Source: Thermothelomyces thermophilus ATCC 42464 (lineage: Eukaryota; Ascomycota; Sordariomycetes; Sordariales; Chaetomiaceae). Taken from it: 64,000 nucleotides of DNA. Positions 44,001 to 54,888 of the stretch are shown piece by piece. The first letter of the stretch is position 1; each line of letters starts with the position of its first letter. The DNA lies in NCBI RefSeq assembly GCF_000226095.1, contig NC_016472.1, positions 7,440,001-7,504,000 of the forward strand, written 5' to 3'. The position numbers and the translations under genes were made by a program. The notes beneath the pieces were generated by a model that saw only the letters and a list, made by a program, of their open reading frames with translations, did not search any database and had not been told where the DNA came from.

Positions 44001-44742
44001 TTTGCAGCTTATAATAATCCCTCAGTTGGGTCCTCCAGTCGATCATCTCTTCTGGCGCAGCCGCCTGCAGAGTCTTCTCGAGCAGTTCGACCGGCGTGAG
44101 AGCGGCGAATTCGGCGACCTTGTCTTGAGGCAGGAACTGGCACAGGTTGTCGATCTGGATCCGAAGTGACCGCATGAGCTTTTGGACCTCCTTGTGTGAT
44201 ACCCTCTGCCCATTGATGGTGAACTTCCTGCTGTTGTCCTCTCGCCGGATGGTGAGCCCGACGACGTAGTTCTCGGAGTGCTCGGGCAACCTCTGCAACT
44301 CCACCTCGATATCGGCCTCGTCCTTCCCATGCTTGACGAATTCCCCAAAAGCGCTCGCCCGACCCAGGACGCTCGAGGGGTAGCCTAGACCTAGGCAGAT
44401 GGCGCAGACAAGCGAGCTCTTACCCGTCCCGTTGGGCCCAATAACCATGTTGAGATGGGGACCTAGGAAGAACTCGGCCTCCTCGTATGTCACGAAATTT
44501 TGGACTTTGACCCGCACGATAGCGCCAGGCTGAAAGTCGGAGCTTGCCGGACCACCCCGGGGGCGCGACACAGCTCCTCGCCGTCGAGAAGCCGGTGCTT
44601 CATCCTCGGTCATTGATACGTCATCATCGTCTTGTTCGAATCCATGCGAGCTGTCTCCGCCCCTCAGACGAAGGGAGCTGAAAGGGTCGCCAGCGAAGGG
44701 CGCGCCCCCGAGCGATCCATCGTCAGGGCTATAACTGGGCAT
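41099..44742 (-). CDS. smc5: Smc5, core of the Smc5/6 complex
   Basis: Five exons (43459-44742, 42487-43377, 42355-42427, 41558-42287, 41099-41468) give 1115 aa. The Smc5/6 ATPase complex acts in recombinational repair and replication-fork handling. Walker [10 protein letters not shown] is at about 102-110, after an 80-residue acidic N-tail. Two long coiled-coil arms surround a hinge (about 480-640; [40 protein letters not shown]). The C-terminal ATPase part has the signature [18 protein letters not shown] and the Walker B-like [19 protein letters not shown] typical of Smc5. All four introns keep frame; exon 3 is 73 nt and lies in the coil. The start at 44742 is the first ATG of the frame and leaves the ATP-binding head intact. 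It is divergent from the kinase gene across 1.7 kb. Confidence 0.97.
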
Positions 44743-46476
44743 CTCGCTCTTCGCGGATCATAAACCTCAACTCCGGGCTTAGGTTTCGAGTCTCAGTGTC
44801 GTCATCTGGAATCTTCGTGGTGGTAATCGGTCGCGAGCTGGCTGGTGTCAGGCAGAGGGTTGATGTTGAGAAACGCGACGCGTCTTAGCACTCGCTTCTG
44901 GGCGGGCGTGCCTAATGTGGGGTCCGCCCTGAAGAAAGTGCCCTGGGAAACTGTGCCGGATTCGGCAATGGTAAAGTAACAATGACAAGTACGGATTACT
45001 CCGTACGGATTACATACCACAGTACATACCCCGTATCTTCCACCCGTCACGCAAACTAAAAAAGAAATGTATGGCCGCTTTGCTTCCTTACGGTACTGGA
45101 TCATTATGGTAACATTCTCCCACCCCGGAACTGCATCCTGTAACAATCAGTTTCAAGGTAAATCCAGACACGGAGCCCATGACAATGAAGTTCAGTACCA
45201 TGGGACTACCCCTGTCCGGTACGTACCGTCATGAAGGTCCCTTCAGAGAGACCTGCATTTATAACTATTGCCCCACACCTGAACGTCCAGTCCCTCCTAT
45301 CCCAGCACCACGGCGCCCTTCGACACCCGAGTAGAGAGTTGTCCCTTTATCGAAACTCATATTGGGAGTTGTCCCTACGTCAGCCTCTTGCTACAGAATC
45401 TACCTAAATTCAGTCGCGGCTCTCTTGTCACAGGGGCGCTCAAGCCATCTGCGAGCTGAGCATCCTGAAGTAGTATTGTCTGACTAGACCATCTCCCCCA
45501 ATCTGTCGTGCTTCATTCTGGCAGGCGCGGTGGTATGTAATTCCATGCCAGTGGCGCGCACTTCTACGTTATTGTAGGATTACACTACTCATTCCGAATC
45601 ATTTGTTGGACATGAACGCGCTCTAAGAGGTCCGGGATTGTGTTGGGCCGGCTGATTCTCTCCTACATGAACAGCACCTTCGCGATATTGTTCAAGAAAT
45701 TTCGTGCATCCCGCTACACTCCAGGCATTTTAACAAGTCTCGCAATTTCAGATCTCAGTTGCAGCGTGATGGAAGATTTTCCGCAGCACTTGACCTAGCC
45801 CGGGGCATATGGATCTAGATGACCAGACGGAAGATGTAGCTAAGTTTAAGTGTTAAAGCACGTTGCATCCGTAGTTTGGGTGCGATCAAGCGCGAGGAAT
45901 GAGAAATTGGTGGGCTGGAGACTCTCTTGGTGCTCCAAGTTCCTGCCGTGCTCGCAAATCGACCGAGATAGCGCATTTCGGTGCCTAGGTAGGTCTGCCA
46001 ACGCTTTTGACCATTCCTTCCACTTATCTCTCCCAAATATCGCTTGCCCCCTTGAACCAAAAGCACCCAGCTGCTGGCACTCGAATCAATTAGAATATCT
46101 CTGCATCCTCCGTTCATGGTCTGTTTCTTGCTCCGGCATCTAGGTTATTTTTTTTTTTTCCCGGTACTGCGCACTCCAACCTGTCGTGTGGTTGGTTGGT
46201 CGCGTGCTTAAGTCCCCCCCTCGAAATACTTTCACTCCCTTCCTCTCAATCATTTGCTTCTCAACCTGACTGCACACCCGGGACTTCTCAGCCCGTTCGT
46301 GGGGCGCCGCTCTATTTATTCTATTGCAGAGCTCAACTACACTCCGCGCATTTCGACCCGGAATATTCTAACCTAGTCAGCACCGTTTCTCTCCCACCAC
46401 AACTCAAGTGCTTCTCTTGAACGTTTCTGCCGTCAGTCAATAATGCATTGAGCCGTCGTCTGCTGGTTTGGCTGCA
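44743..46476. other. 1.7-kb divergent region of smc5 and the kinase
   Basis: No supportable protein gene was found. A GTACGGATTACTCCGTACGG cluster lies at about 44990-45032 and a T11 run near 46148. The part next to the kinase is probably a long 5' UTR with pyrimidine-rich sequence (46200-46476). Confidence 0.5.
44990..45032. repeat. TACGGATTACTCCGTA repeat cluster
   Basis: GTACGGATTACTCCGTACGG is followed by ATTACATACCACAGTACATA. Inverted CCGTA/TACGG halves form a small palindrome. Confidence 0.7.
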
Positions 46477-49400
46477 ATGGATCACCAGAACACTCCTCGT
46501 CGCTCGGCTCCTCGCCAGCCATTGGGTGACGCCACGCAGCGCCTCAACCATGCCACCGTAGCCCACCTCAACCGCCGGTACGAGGTTGGCGACGTCGAGA
46601 ACCACATAGCAACAAAGTCCATGAACGCCACTCGCGGTTGCTCAAACCCCGTTCTTACTATTAAGGACTCTTCAGCTGAGCAGCGCACCCACTACCCGCC
46701 GGCCCCGGCCGCCCTGGCCGACCTTGGCTCAGCCAACTCGCGCCCTGCTGTCCGCAACCCGACCTCTCAGGACGCCTCTAATGCTCGGCGTGTTTCCCAG
46801 TTCTCCAATGTCTCCTCAAACGCGTCCAGCACGCGCCAGCTCAAAACCCACATTGGTCCTTGGCAGCTAGGGAAGACGCTGGGGAAGGGCTCCTCCGCAC
46901 GGGTGCGATTAGCCCGCCATCGGGTTTGTCACCAGCTCGTGGCAATCAAGATAGTGGCCAAGAGCACCGCCCACATGACACAAGCAGGTAGCCTGGCGAA
47001 CTTGGACTCCATCGATTACAGGAAGCCAACAACCAGTACGGATGGTGGTCTACGCCGGATGCCACTGGCCATTGAGCGAGAGGTCGCTATTCTCAAACTC
47101 ATCCGTCACCCTAATATCATCGAGCTCCTTGACATTTGGGAAAACCGGTCGGAGATGTGAGTCCCTTGCATGCAGTGCCTCTCCCTCTCATGTGCCTTGC
47201 TAACAACCCCCCCCCCTCCCCCTAGCTACCTGGTCACCGAGTACGTTGAAAAGGGGGATCTGTTCGAGTTCATCAATTGGAACGGCCCCCTCCATGAAGA
47301 AGAGGCCATCTTTTACTTCCGCCAAATCATGACTGCTCTTGACTATTGCCACTCATTCAACATATGCCACCGCGATCTCAAGCCTGAAAACATCCTGTTG
47401 AAGGCGAATGGGCAAATCAAGATTGCGGACTTTGGCATGGCTGCCCTGCAACAGAACCCCAACCATCAACTTCGAACGGCCTGCGGAAGCCCTCACTATG
47501 CGGCCCCTGAACTGCTCCGCCACCAGTTTTACAAGGGCTCGGCTGTGGATATCTGGAGCATGGGCGTGATTCTGTATGCCATGTTGGCGGGGCGCCTCCC
47601 GTTTGACGACGACGACATGGAGGTCATGATGATGAAGGCGAAGCGCGCGGAGTACAGAATGCCACCGCATTTGACGAGGGAAGCAAAGGATCTCATCCGG
47701 AGAATTCTGGTGGATCAGCCTGCTCACCGCATCACGATGAAGCAGATGTGGCGGCACGCTCTCATCAAGACTTACGATTATCTTGACGCATACCAGAACT
47801 GGGATGGCCAGTCACAAATTGCGCTGCCGAACTTGGGCAACCTACCCGTCCCGGAAGAAATCGATGTACAGATCTTGCGTCAGCTGAAAGCACTATGGCA
47901 CACCTACTCGGAATCCGCTCTCTCAGAGCGACTTAGACAGAAAAAGTAAGCAGCGGACTCGCATGGTGTGCTTCGATATCATCCAATGCTGACCCCAGAG
48001 TTAGACCAAACGATCAAAAGCTGTTCTACTGGCTCCTCTACAATCACCGCGAGGCTCAGCTGGAGAATTACAACAACAACGTCCCAATATCCAAGAGCGA
48101 TTTTCATCACCTCAAGCCGCCAAACTGGGGCAAGCGCATCTCGACTTGTGAATTCACCAAGTCGGGCCGCAAAGGCCAGACCAGGACTGTGTCCCGATTT
48201 ACGGTAATTTCTAATGTTCCAGACATTGATGATGCCGGCACCATCCGGAGCTACGATCCCTACAACGCGTCCCGCATTCTCAAGCCGTGCGATTCTCAAG
48301 TAAGCCACGCCAAAATCGTCATCCATCGCAACAACCCTGAGCCAGGTGTCTCCCCATCCCCGACGACTGTCTCTCACTCGTACCGCTCATACCGATCCGC
48401 GAATGGCTCCTCTCGCCAGCGGTCGGGAACGAACCCCCGACGTACGAGTACGGCATGCCAGCTCAGGTCCGCCCAGACCTCAATGGGCTCCATTCGCAGT
48501 CACCAGAGCAACCCTCGTGTTCGGGCAAACAACCGGTCCAAGCGCACTGTCGACTTTTCGAGCATTCGGAATAGGAGTCAGCACCACCGTCGGAACCGCC
48601 GTACGACATTGGCCGCTCCGGCCAGCAGCGGGGGGAGTAACACCACTTACGACCGTGAACCTCTGTCGCCCTCTGGCCATACCAAAAAACCAAGCGCCCA
48701 TCAAGTTTCGGTTACCCAGTCAATGGTAGATGTTGGCCACAGGGCCGAAGACTCGTTCATTTGGAGCAAGGAGCTCGAGCAGCTCGGGCACAGGATTGCT
48801 CGTGATTGTGATGAGGCCTTCCGGAGCTCCCTTCTCTTATCAGAACCCAGAAAAGTTGAGACAGGTTCTCTCGAGGCCAGTCCATTCATGCTGCCCCTGC
48901 GTAGCTCGCCCGTTGTGCAGGATCGCTCAGTTTCCTCACCTGCGCCGTATCCCTGGGACAACCGACCACTTCCTCCCCTTCCGTCCAAAGATACCATCAC
49001 GCCTCTGTCAATTCGGAAGGACAATGACTCAGCTTCTTTGGCAGCGAAGACGTCGAAACTGCAGCCCAACTTAGACGTGTTAATCCCTGACCGTCGCGTT
49101 GTTTCGGAGCCAGCCTATGATCGACCGAGCAAAGATGCGGGGCCATTGCCTTCCATTCGCGAAAACACGTCTGACAACTGGATGAGGCAAAACGGTGGTA
49201 GACACAACTTTGCTCTGACCCCTTTGGGAACACCTATCTATGCTAAGAACAAGGGATTGGACTTCCTAGCGAGGCCCGAGAATACAATCCGGGTCGTCAA
49301 CTCGCCGTCAGCGAATGGCGCCGCATACCTCGTAGATATCCCTGAACCTCTCAATGTTCGCAAAATATCGCAAAAGAATAACAATGCCAGGCCGACAGAG

Positions 49401-50408
49401 ACGTCTTCGCTTCATGATCGCCAGAGGCCGTCGTTTTGTGGGTCGGAACAGAAAGGCCAGTCAACGGAAGGTAACAGGAACGATAGCACCGCATCCAAAA
49501 AGAGGGTTTCCTCCTGGTTTAGACGCGCCCCCAAGGAGGCTGCCAGCGGCAGAACCATTGAAACCACGTCTGACAGCTCCGTTCGGTCCAAGGAGACCCT
49601 CGTGGCTTCGGAGCCCAGCAATCTCAGTCGCCCCACGTCGCAGTACACTGACGGTCCTTCTCTCCGGCGCCCGAATAAGAAAAAGTCGTTCGGTCTTGCT
49701 TTCTGGAAGGGAGCCAAGGAAGAGATGAAGATGTCGATCGCAGGTATGCAGTTAGTCTTACAAGATCAGGAGCATCTACTCACTGACTGATGATAGACTC
49801 CGATCCTGAGGAAGTCCAACTCCACAATGAAAAGAAAAAGAGAAAGAGACGTTCCAGCAAGGAGCCCAGGGTACTGAGTGGCACAGCATACAGCTTCTGG
49901 TCTGGAAGCGATAGCGGCATCCGCAAGATTGAAGTGCAGCAGAACTGGCTGGCGCGCCTCTTCCGCGTTAAGCCTGCTATGCGCTACCTCTGTTTCAACA
50001 TCCTCAAGAGGCGCGCCCGTCAGGAGGTGGCCATTTTACTCCGCGAGTGGCGCAAGTACGGCATCCGGGATGTTGAGGTGGACAAGCAGCGCAACATCAT
50101 CTTTGCCAGGGTCGGCCCTAAGAACTGTAAGGCTGTCCCCGTGCGTCTCTGTCAGCAACCCCACTAATCAGATTCCCCATGTTTAAGACCTCAACCTGAA
50201 AGAGGTGTCATTTGCCGTCGAGCTCATGACAGTCATTGAGCATGGAAAGCGCAACCAGCTCAGCATCGCCCGCTTCACCCAGGAGAAGGGGGCAGCGAGC
50301 AGCTTTCACCGGGTTGTGGACGCCATCAATGCTGCCTTTGGCACCCGCGCGTTGCTAGTCACCGATAAGCGGAAGGTGAGCATGATGATCAAGACGCTCA
50401 ATTCTTGA
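46477..50408 (+). CDS. Hsl1/Gin4/Kcc4-type septin-associated protein kinase
   Basis: Five exons (46477-47156, 47226-47945, 47999-49743, 49797-50126, 50188-50408) give 1231 aa. Kinases of this group link septin assembly to mitotic entry by regulating Swe1/Wee1. The kinase domain covers about residues 125-425: glycine loop GKTLGKGSSARVRLA, VAIK lysine at about 158, HRDLKPEN with Asp about 277, DFG at about 295, and APE in CGSPHYAAPE. An insert of about 28 residues lies between VAIK and the alpha-C Glu. A long Ser/Arg/Asn-rich region follows. The last two exons form the fungal kinase-associated (KA1-like) membrane-binding domain (NWLARLFRVKPAMRYLCFNI, then ELMTVIEHGKRNQLSIARFTQEKG). Which of Hsl1, Gin4 or Kcc4 it matches best cannot be settled by reading alone. 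Confidence 0.93.
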
Positions 50409-51431
50409 GTACGGCAGCATACTGCCCTTATAGGGGATGTTTTGGTCTTGTATTGTGATGAATCCATTGAAAGTTGGCTGGGTAGCAAGAACCACTGCGG
50501 CCTGTGGCAGTGCAGGATACGACAGGCTCCCGTTCTATCTCCTTTCCATTCGACCCGGGGCGAGCTGGAGGATGCCGTGACCTTACTGGTCGAGATCTAC
50601 CTTGTTATCGGCGCCTTAGGTACCGACTCCAACCCGCCGCTTTTGTCCTGGAACAGAAGGCACATCTTGGTCGGTTGGACTGACGGGCTGAGCTACCTAT
50701 GAAAAGAGCTCGATGTGATATGAACCTGTTGATGCGCGAACATGGTAATAGTGTTGGGCTACGGAGGGTATCTTTGTATGGGAGACGAGGATGCGGGAGC
50801 AGCCGGGGGCTGTGTGCTTCAGGGGATGTCGCTCGTTATTTATAACCAAGGCGATTATTGTCCGCTCCGGATGTCCGCATTCGGCAACAAGTCCCTTCTG
50901 TATGTACTTCATCACTACCAGACAAAAGGGTTGGTAACAGACCGGAACTGCGTGGCATATTCGGTACATTCGCGTGATAAAGGGTTTTCGATGTGAATTT
51001 TTGAATCGTTACAGGTGGTGATTTGTTTATGTTACCCCCTTATTCAGGGGCTGGTTGCTACGGGAGACCGAGTCTGGCAAATGGCATGGGGGTGAATTCT
51101 TCCATATTCCGTTCCGTGCCGCCGATTCGCGACCGGGATCTTCCGGACCGGGCCACCGGATGAAGCCAAGTTGTTGGGGAGACCGGGGTCCGGACCCCGA
51201 GAATTATTTTCGTCGCCGTTTGAGGGAAAAAAAAGGAGCGGAAGAGGCAATCGATTTTTTTTGCGCATTATTTCCAGCTCTTGTCAAATCACTGACTCTC
51301 AGGGCTACTTGGTGCCATATCCTGGATTTGCGCGCATCACGGGCACATCGCTGCGATTTTTAGAATCTAATCACCTTCCACACTCGGCTACGGAGTCCAG
51401 ACCAACGGTTTAGGTCAGACGACTTCCAACC
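50409..51431. other. Intergenic between kinase and fumarase genes
   Basis: About 1.0 kb lack a supportable gene. Small frames in it are unrecognised. The region must hold the kinase 3' UTR and the fumarase promoter. Confidence 0.5.
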
Positions 51432-53252
51432 ATGTATCAATCGGTTCGTGCGGCCGGGCCCGCAGTTTGGTGCGGGAGCCTTAGTGTGCCGAGGGCTGCC
51501 ATCAGACCCCTCAGCACATGCCTGAAAGCGTCGTCACCGAGGTCATCAGTTTCGTCATCCATTGCAGCAAGCCCCGCAAACCCCGTGATCCAGCACCGGA
51601 GACACTTTCACGGCAGCGCGATAAGGATGGCAGCGAACACGAGAATTGAGAGCGATGCGTTCGGCGAGATCGAGGTGCCGGCCGACAAATACTGGGGAGC
51701 GCAGACGCAGCGCTCCCTCTCCAACTTCCGCATCAACCAGCCCCAGGACCGGATGCCGGCGCCCATCATCAAGGCGTTCGGCATCCTGAAGGGCGCTGCG
51801 GCGACGGTCAACATGCGCTATGGCCTTGGTATGCGCACACCCTCACCCCTCCCCCCTCCCGGCGAGTCGCCGGTCCATGATGGCAATTGCGCGGGGAGGC
51901 TAACCGGCGGAATCTCTGCTTCTCAGACCCGACGATTGGCAAGGCCATTCAGCAGGCCGCCAAGGAGGTTGCGGACCTGAAGCTGATCGACCACTTCCCC
52001 CTCGTCGTCTGGCAGACCGGCTCGGGCACGCAGTCCAACATGAACGCCAACGAGGTCATCAGCAACCGCGCGATCGAGATCCTCGGCGGGACCATGGGTA
52101 CCAAGAAGCCGGTGCACCCCAACGACCACGTCAACCGCTCGGCCTCGTCCAACGATACCTTCCCGACCGTCATGCACATCGCCGCGGTGCTCGAGATCGA
52201 GGGCGAGCTGCTCCCGGCGCTGCGCAGCCTGCGGGCGGCGCTCCAGGCCAAGGTGGAAGAGTTCGAGGCCAAGAAGATCATCAAGATCGGCCGCACCCAC
52301 CTCCAGGATGCCACCCCTCTGACCCTGGCCCAGGAGTTCAGCGGCTACGTGGCGCAGCTCGACTTCGGCATCAAGCGGGTCGAGAGCTCCCTCCCGGACC
52401 TGCGGCTCCTGGCGCAGGGCGGCACGGCCGTGGGTACGGGCATCAACACGTTTGAGGGCTTCGCCGAGGCCATCGCGGAGGAGGTCAGCAAGATGACGGG
52501 CACCGAGTTCAAGACGGCGCCCAACAAGTTCGAGGCCCTGGCCGCCCACGACGCCATCGTGCAGGCGCACGGCGCCCTCAACACCCTCGCCGGTTCGCTC
52601 ACCAAGATCGCGCAGGACATCCGCTACCTGGGCAGCGGTCCCCGCTGCGGCCTGGGCGAGCTGATCCTGCCCGAGAACGAGCCGGGCAGCTCCATCATGC
52701 CCGGCAAGGTCAACCCGACCCAGTGCGAGGCCCTCACCATGGTGTGCGCCCAGGTCATGGGCAACCACGTCGCCTGCACGATCGGTGGCATGAACGGCCA
52801 GTTCGAGCTCAACGTTTACAAGCCGCTGATCATCCGCAACCTGCTGCACAGCATCCGCCTGCTGGCGGACGGCATGCGCAGCTTCGAGAAGAACCTGGTG
52901 GTCGGCCTCCAGGCCAACGAGGAGAAGATCTCTAGCATCATGAAGGAATCGTAAGTTCTCCTGCTCTCTCCCCCGCCTCCCCTTTTTCTCCCCCGGCAAA
53001 GCGCCCTTCCTCCATCTCTTAATCCTGCCCGGCTTGCTGACATATTCCTGCGCTGCGTACAGTCTGATGTTGGTCACCTGCCTGAACCCCAAGATCGGCT
53101 ACGACATGGCCAGCAAGGTGGCCAAGAACGCGCACAAGAAGGGCCTGACGCTCAAGGAGAGCGCCCTGGAGCTCAAGGCGCTCACCGAGGAGGAGTTTGA
53201 CACCCTCGTGCGGCCCGAACTCATGATCGGGCCTAAGCCGTACAAGGGCTAA
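51432..53252 (+). CDS. fum1: Fumarate hydratase, class II (fumarase)
   Basis: Fumarase interconverts fumarate and malate in the TCA cycle. Exons 51432-51828, 51927-52950 and 53063-53252 give 536 aa. Residues 1-65 are Ser/Arg/Ala-rich with no acidic residue and end in [10 protein letters not shown], a typical mitochondrial presequence. The enzyme proper starts [31 protein letters not shown]. Substrate-site blocks are [50 protein letters not shown] and the family signature [16 protein letters not shown] at about 386-401. A second in-frame ATG at 51627 (Met66) sits exactly at the start of the mature enzyme. Malate synthase follows on the same strand 1.6 kb later. Confidence 0.98.
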
Positions 53253-54600
53253 ACTCGGACGCCCGGCAATCCCACCGGAGCAGTGGGGAAGCCTGCGAAG
53301 GACGGGTGTTGGCGTCTCCAAACGCCGCACGCCTCGCGCGGCCGTCCTTAAACAGAGGGTGCCGTCATGACGGTTTTCACTCATGAAGTTCACGACCATG
53401 TACGATTAGCATTAGCACTACAACACCGACAACCAGGCCCGGCCGCCTACGAAGCATCGTGCGGCGGGGAGCTAGGCTGTTGTTCGTTGGTTCTAACGGA
53501 GGCGAGGAGTAATGTTATGTACCAAAAATAATTCAAGAAACTATCGACCAGACATATGTAACCCTTCATCCCTCTCTGCCCTGCGATATCGCTTCTGATC
53601 CGGCACAGGAAGAGGGACCGTCGGGAAGTGTCGGCAGATTGGTCATGGCCGGCAAATGCCTCTCCACTCGGCTTTCTGCACTCCCTCGCCAAACCTCGGC
53701 TCTGGCGCGGCAGATCGGAGCTTGGTGTGTGGGGCCCAAGCTCCAGTTCTTGGCGAAGCCTGGGGCAAGTTCCCAGTCATGGTGGACCTGGGCGATAACT
53801 AACCGGCCCTGATAAGAGAGAAGCACAGGAAAGCTGAACTGTGCTGCCTTATCTGCCAGGAGCAGCTCAACAATGTCTTGTTGTCGCTCCGAGGTCGTTT
53901 GGCTCGCTGACGAGCTAGTTCACCTACGATTGAGCTGATATACCGTCCCATTCGAGGTGATGGTGCATTCCCAGAAAAACGTTCGACCGGATCTCGGGTC
54001 AGCGGGTGCAAACGGCTATGGCACTCGGGCGTCTGGGGAAAATGGCGGGGTTCCCGCTCCGATGACCTCACTGCCCACCGTGCCATTACTGTGCTCTTGC
54101 GCACGTTCACATGCAAACAGTCAATGGAAGGACACGGCCTGGAACAGAAGCGACTTGCCCGGGCCTCTCCCTCCACTACCGGGGACTGCTCGTGTCCAAT
54201 GGGGCCGCTTCCCCAGGCCCGAACGGTCGCCCGATCGGGGAGGAGATAGCACGGGCATGGGGTTTGCAGGGGGTGGCTCCGACCATCGCCAACTGCTTGG
54301 TAGACGGATCTAAGCATGAGCAATTGACATCCTGATCTTTTTCGTCATCCATTGTCCTCCCTTCTCATTCTTCATCCTCGCCGCATCCAGCATTTGCCCT
54401 TCCTATCTGAACTTTCCCTCTTCCATCGTTGACCGGACCGGAAAGTAAGGAAGTTGAGAGAATCGAAGCGATTGAGACAACTAGGTATCTATCCATAGAG
54501 TCGGTAAGTCCAACACTGCTTCCAATGTTGATGATTCCACGGACCCTGTCACCATTGCTTCCGTTGTTTCTACTGCTTGCGGTTTTAGCGACATTCGCAT

Positions 54601-54626
54601 CTCTCTCTCTCTCTCTCTCTCTCTCC
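54601..54626. repeat. (CT)n dinucleotide repeat
   Basis: About twelve CT units are followed by C-rich sequence, 265 nt upstream of the malate synthase ATG. It is typical of pyrimidine tracts near fungal transcription starts. Confidence 0.8.
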
Positions 54627-54778
54627 CCCCTTCCCTCCCTCTCTTTTCGCTCCCCCCCCTGTCCTCGCGCCCCATTCCTGCCGTTGCACTTGGTCAAATC
54701 CAGCGATCCGCCTTCCGCCTCGGCTTATTGTTCCTGTTTTCCCTTTCAATTGTTTGACTCACAGTTTCATGGTTGAGA

Positions 54779-54785
54779 TATATAA
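54779..54785 (+). promoter_or_regulatory. Candidate TATA box of malate synthase
   Basis: TATATAA lies 104 nt upstream of the ATG at 54889, in a good position for a core promoter element of a strongly inducible gene. It is a positional inference. Confidence 0.4.
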
Positions 54786-54888
54786 CCGAAGCTTACTCTC
54801 CTCCCAGCAATAAGTGGTTCCATCCTTAAACGCCATTACCCAAGCACTCAACGATACACATATATACGGAACGAATCACAGAGCAGCC

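Larger units (their letters stand above)
53253..54888. other. Promoter region of malate synthase, 1.6 kb
   Basis: No supportable gene was seen. A CT repeat occurs at 54601-54626 and TATATAA at 54779-54785. Frames such as 53799-54323 (-) are unrecognised. Length and pyrimidine-rich content fit a regulated promoter and 5' UTR. Confidence 0.5.

Noticed and set aside
51923-53092. 389-codon open frame on the - strand
   Set aside because: It is an antisense shadow of fumarase with no family resemblance; the + strand carries the intact enzyme.
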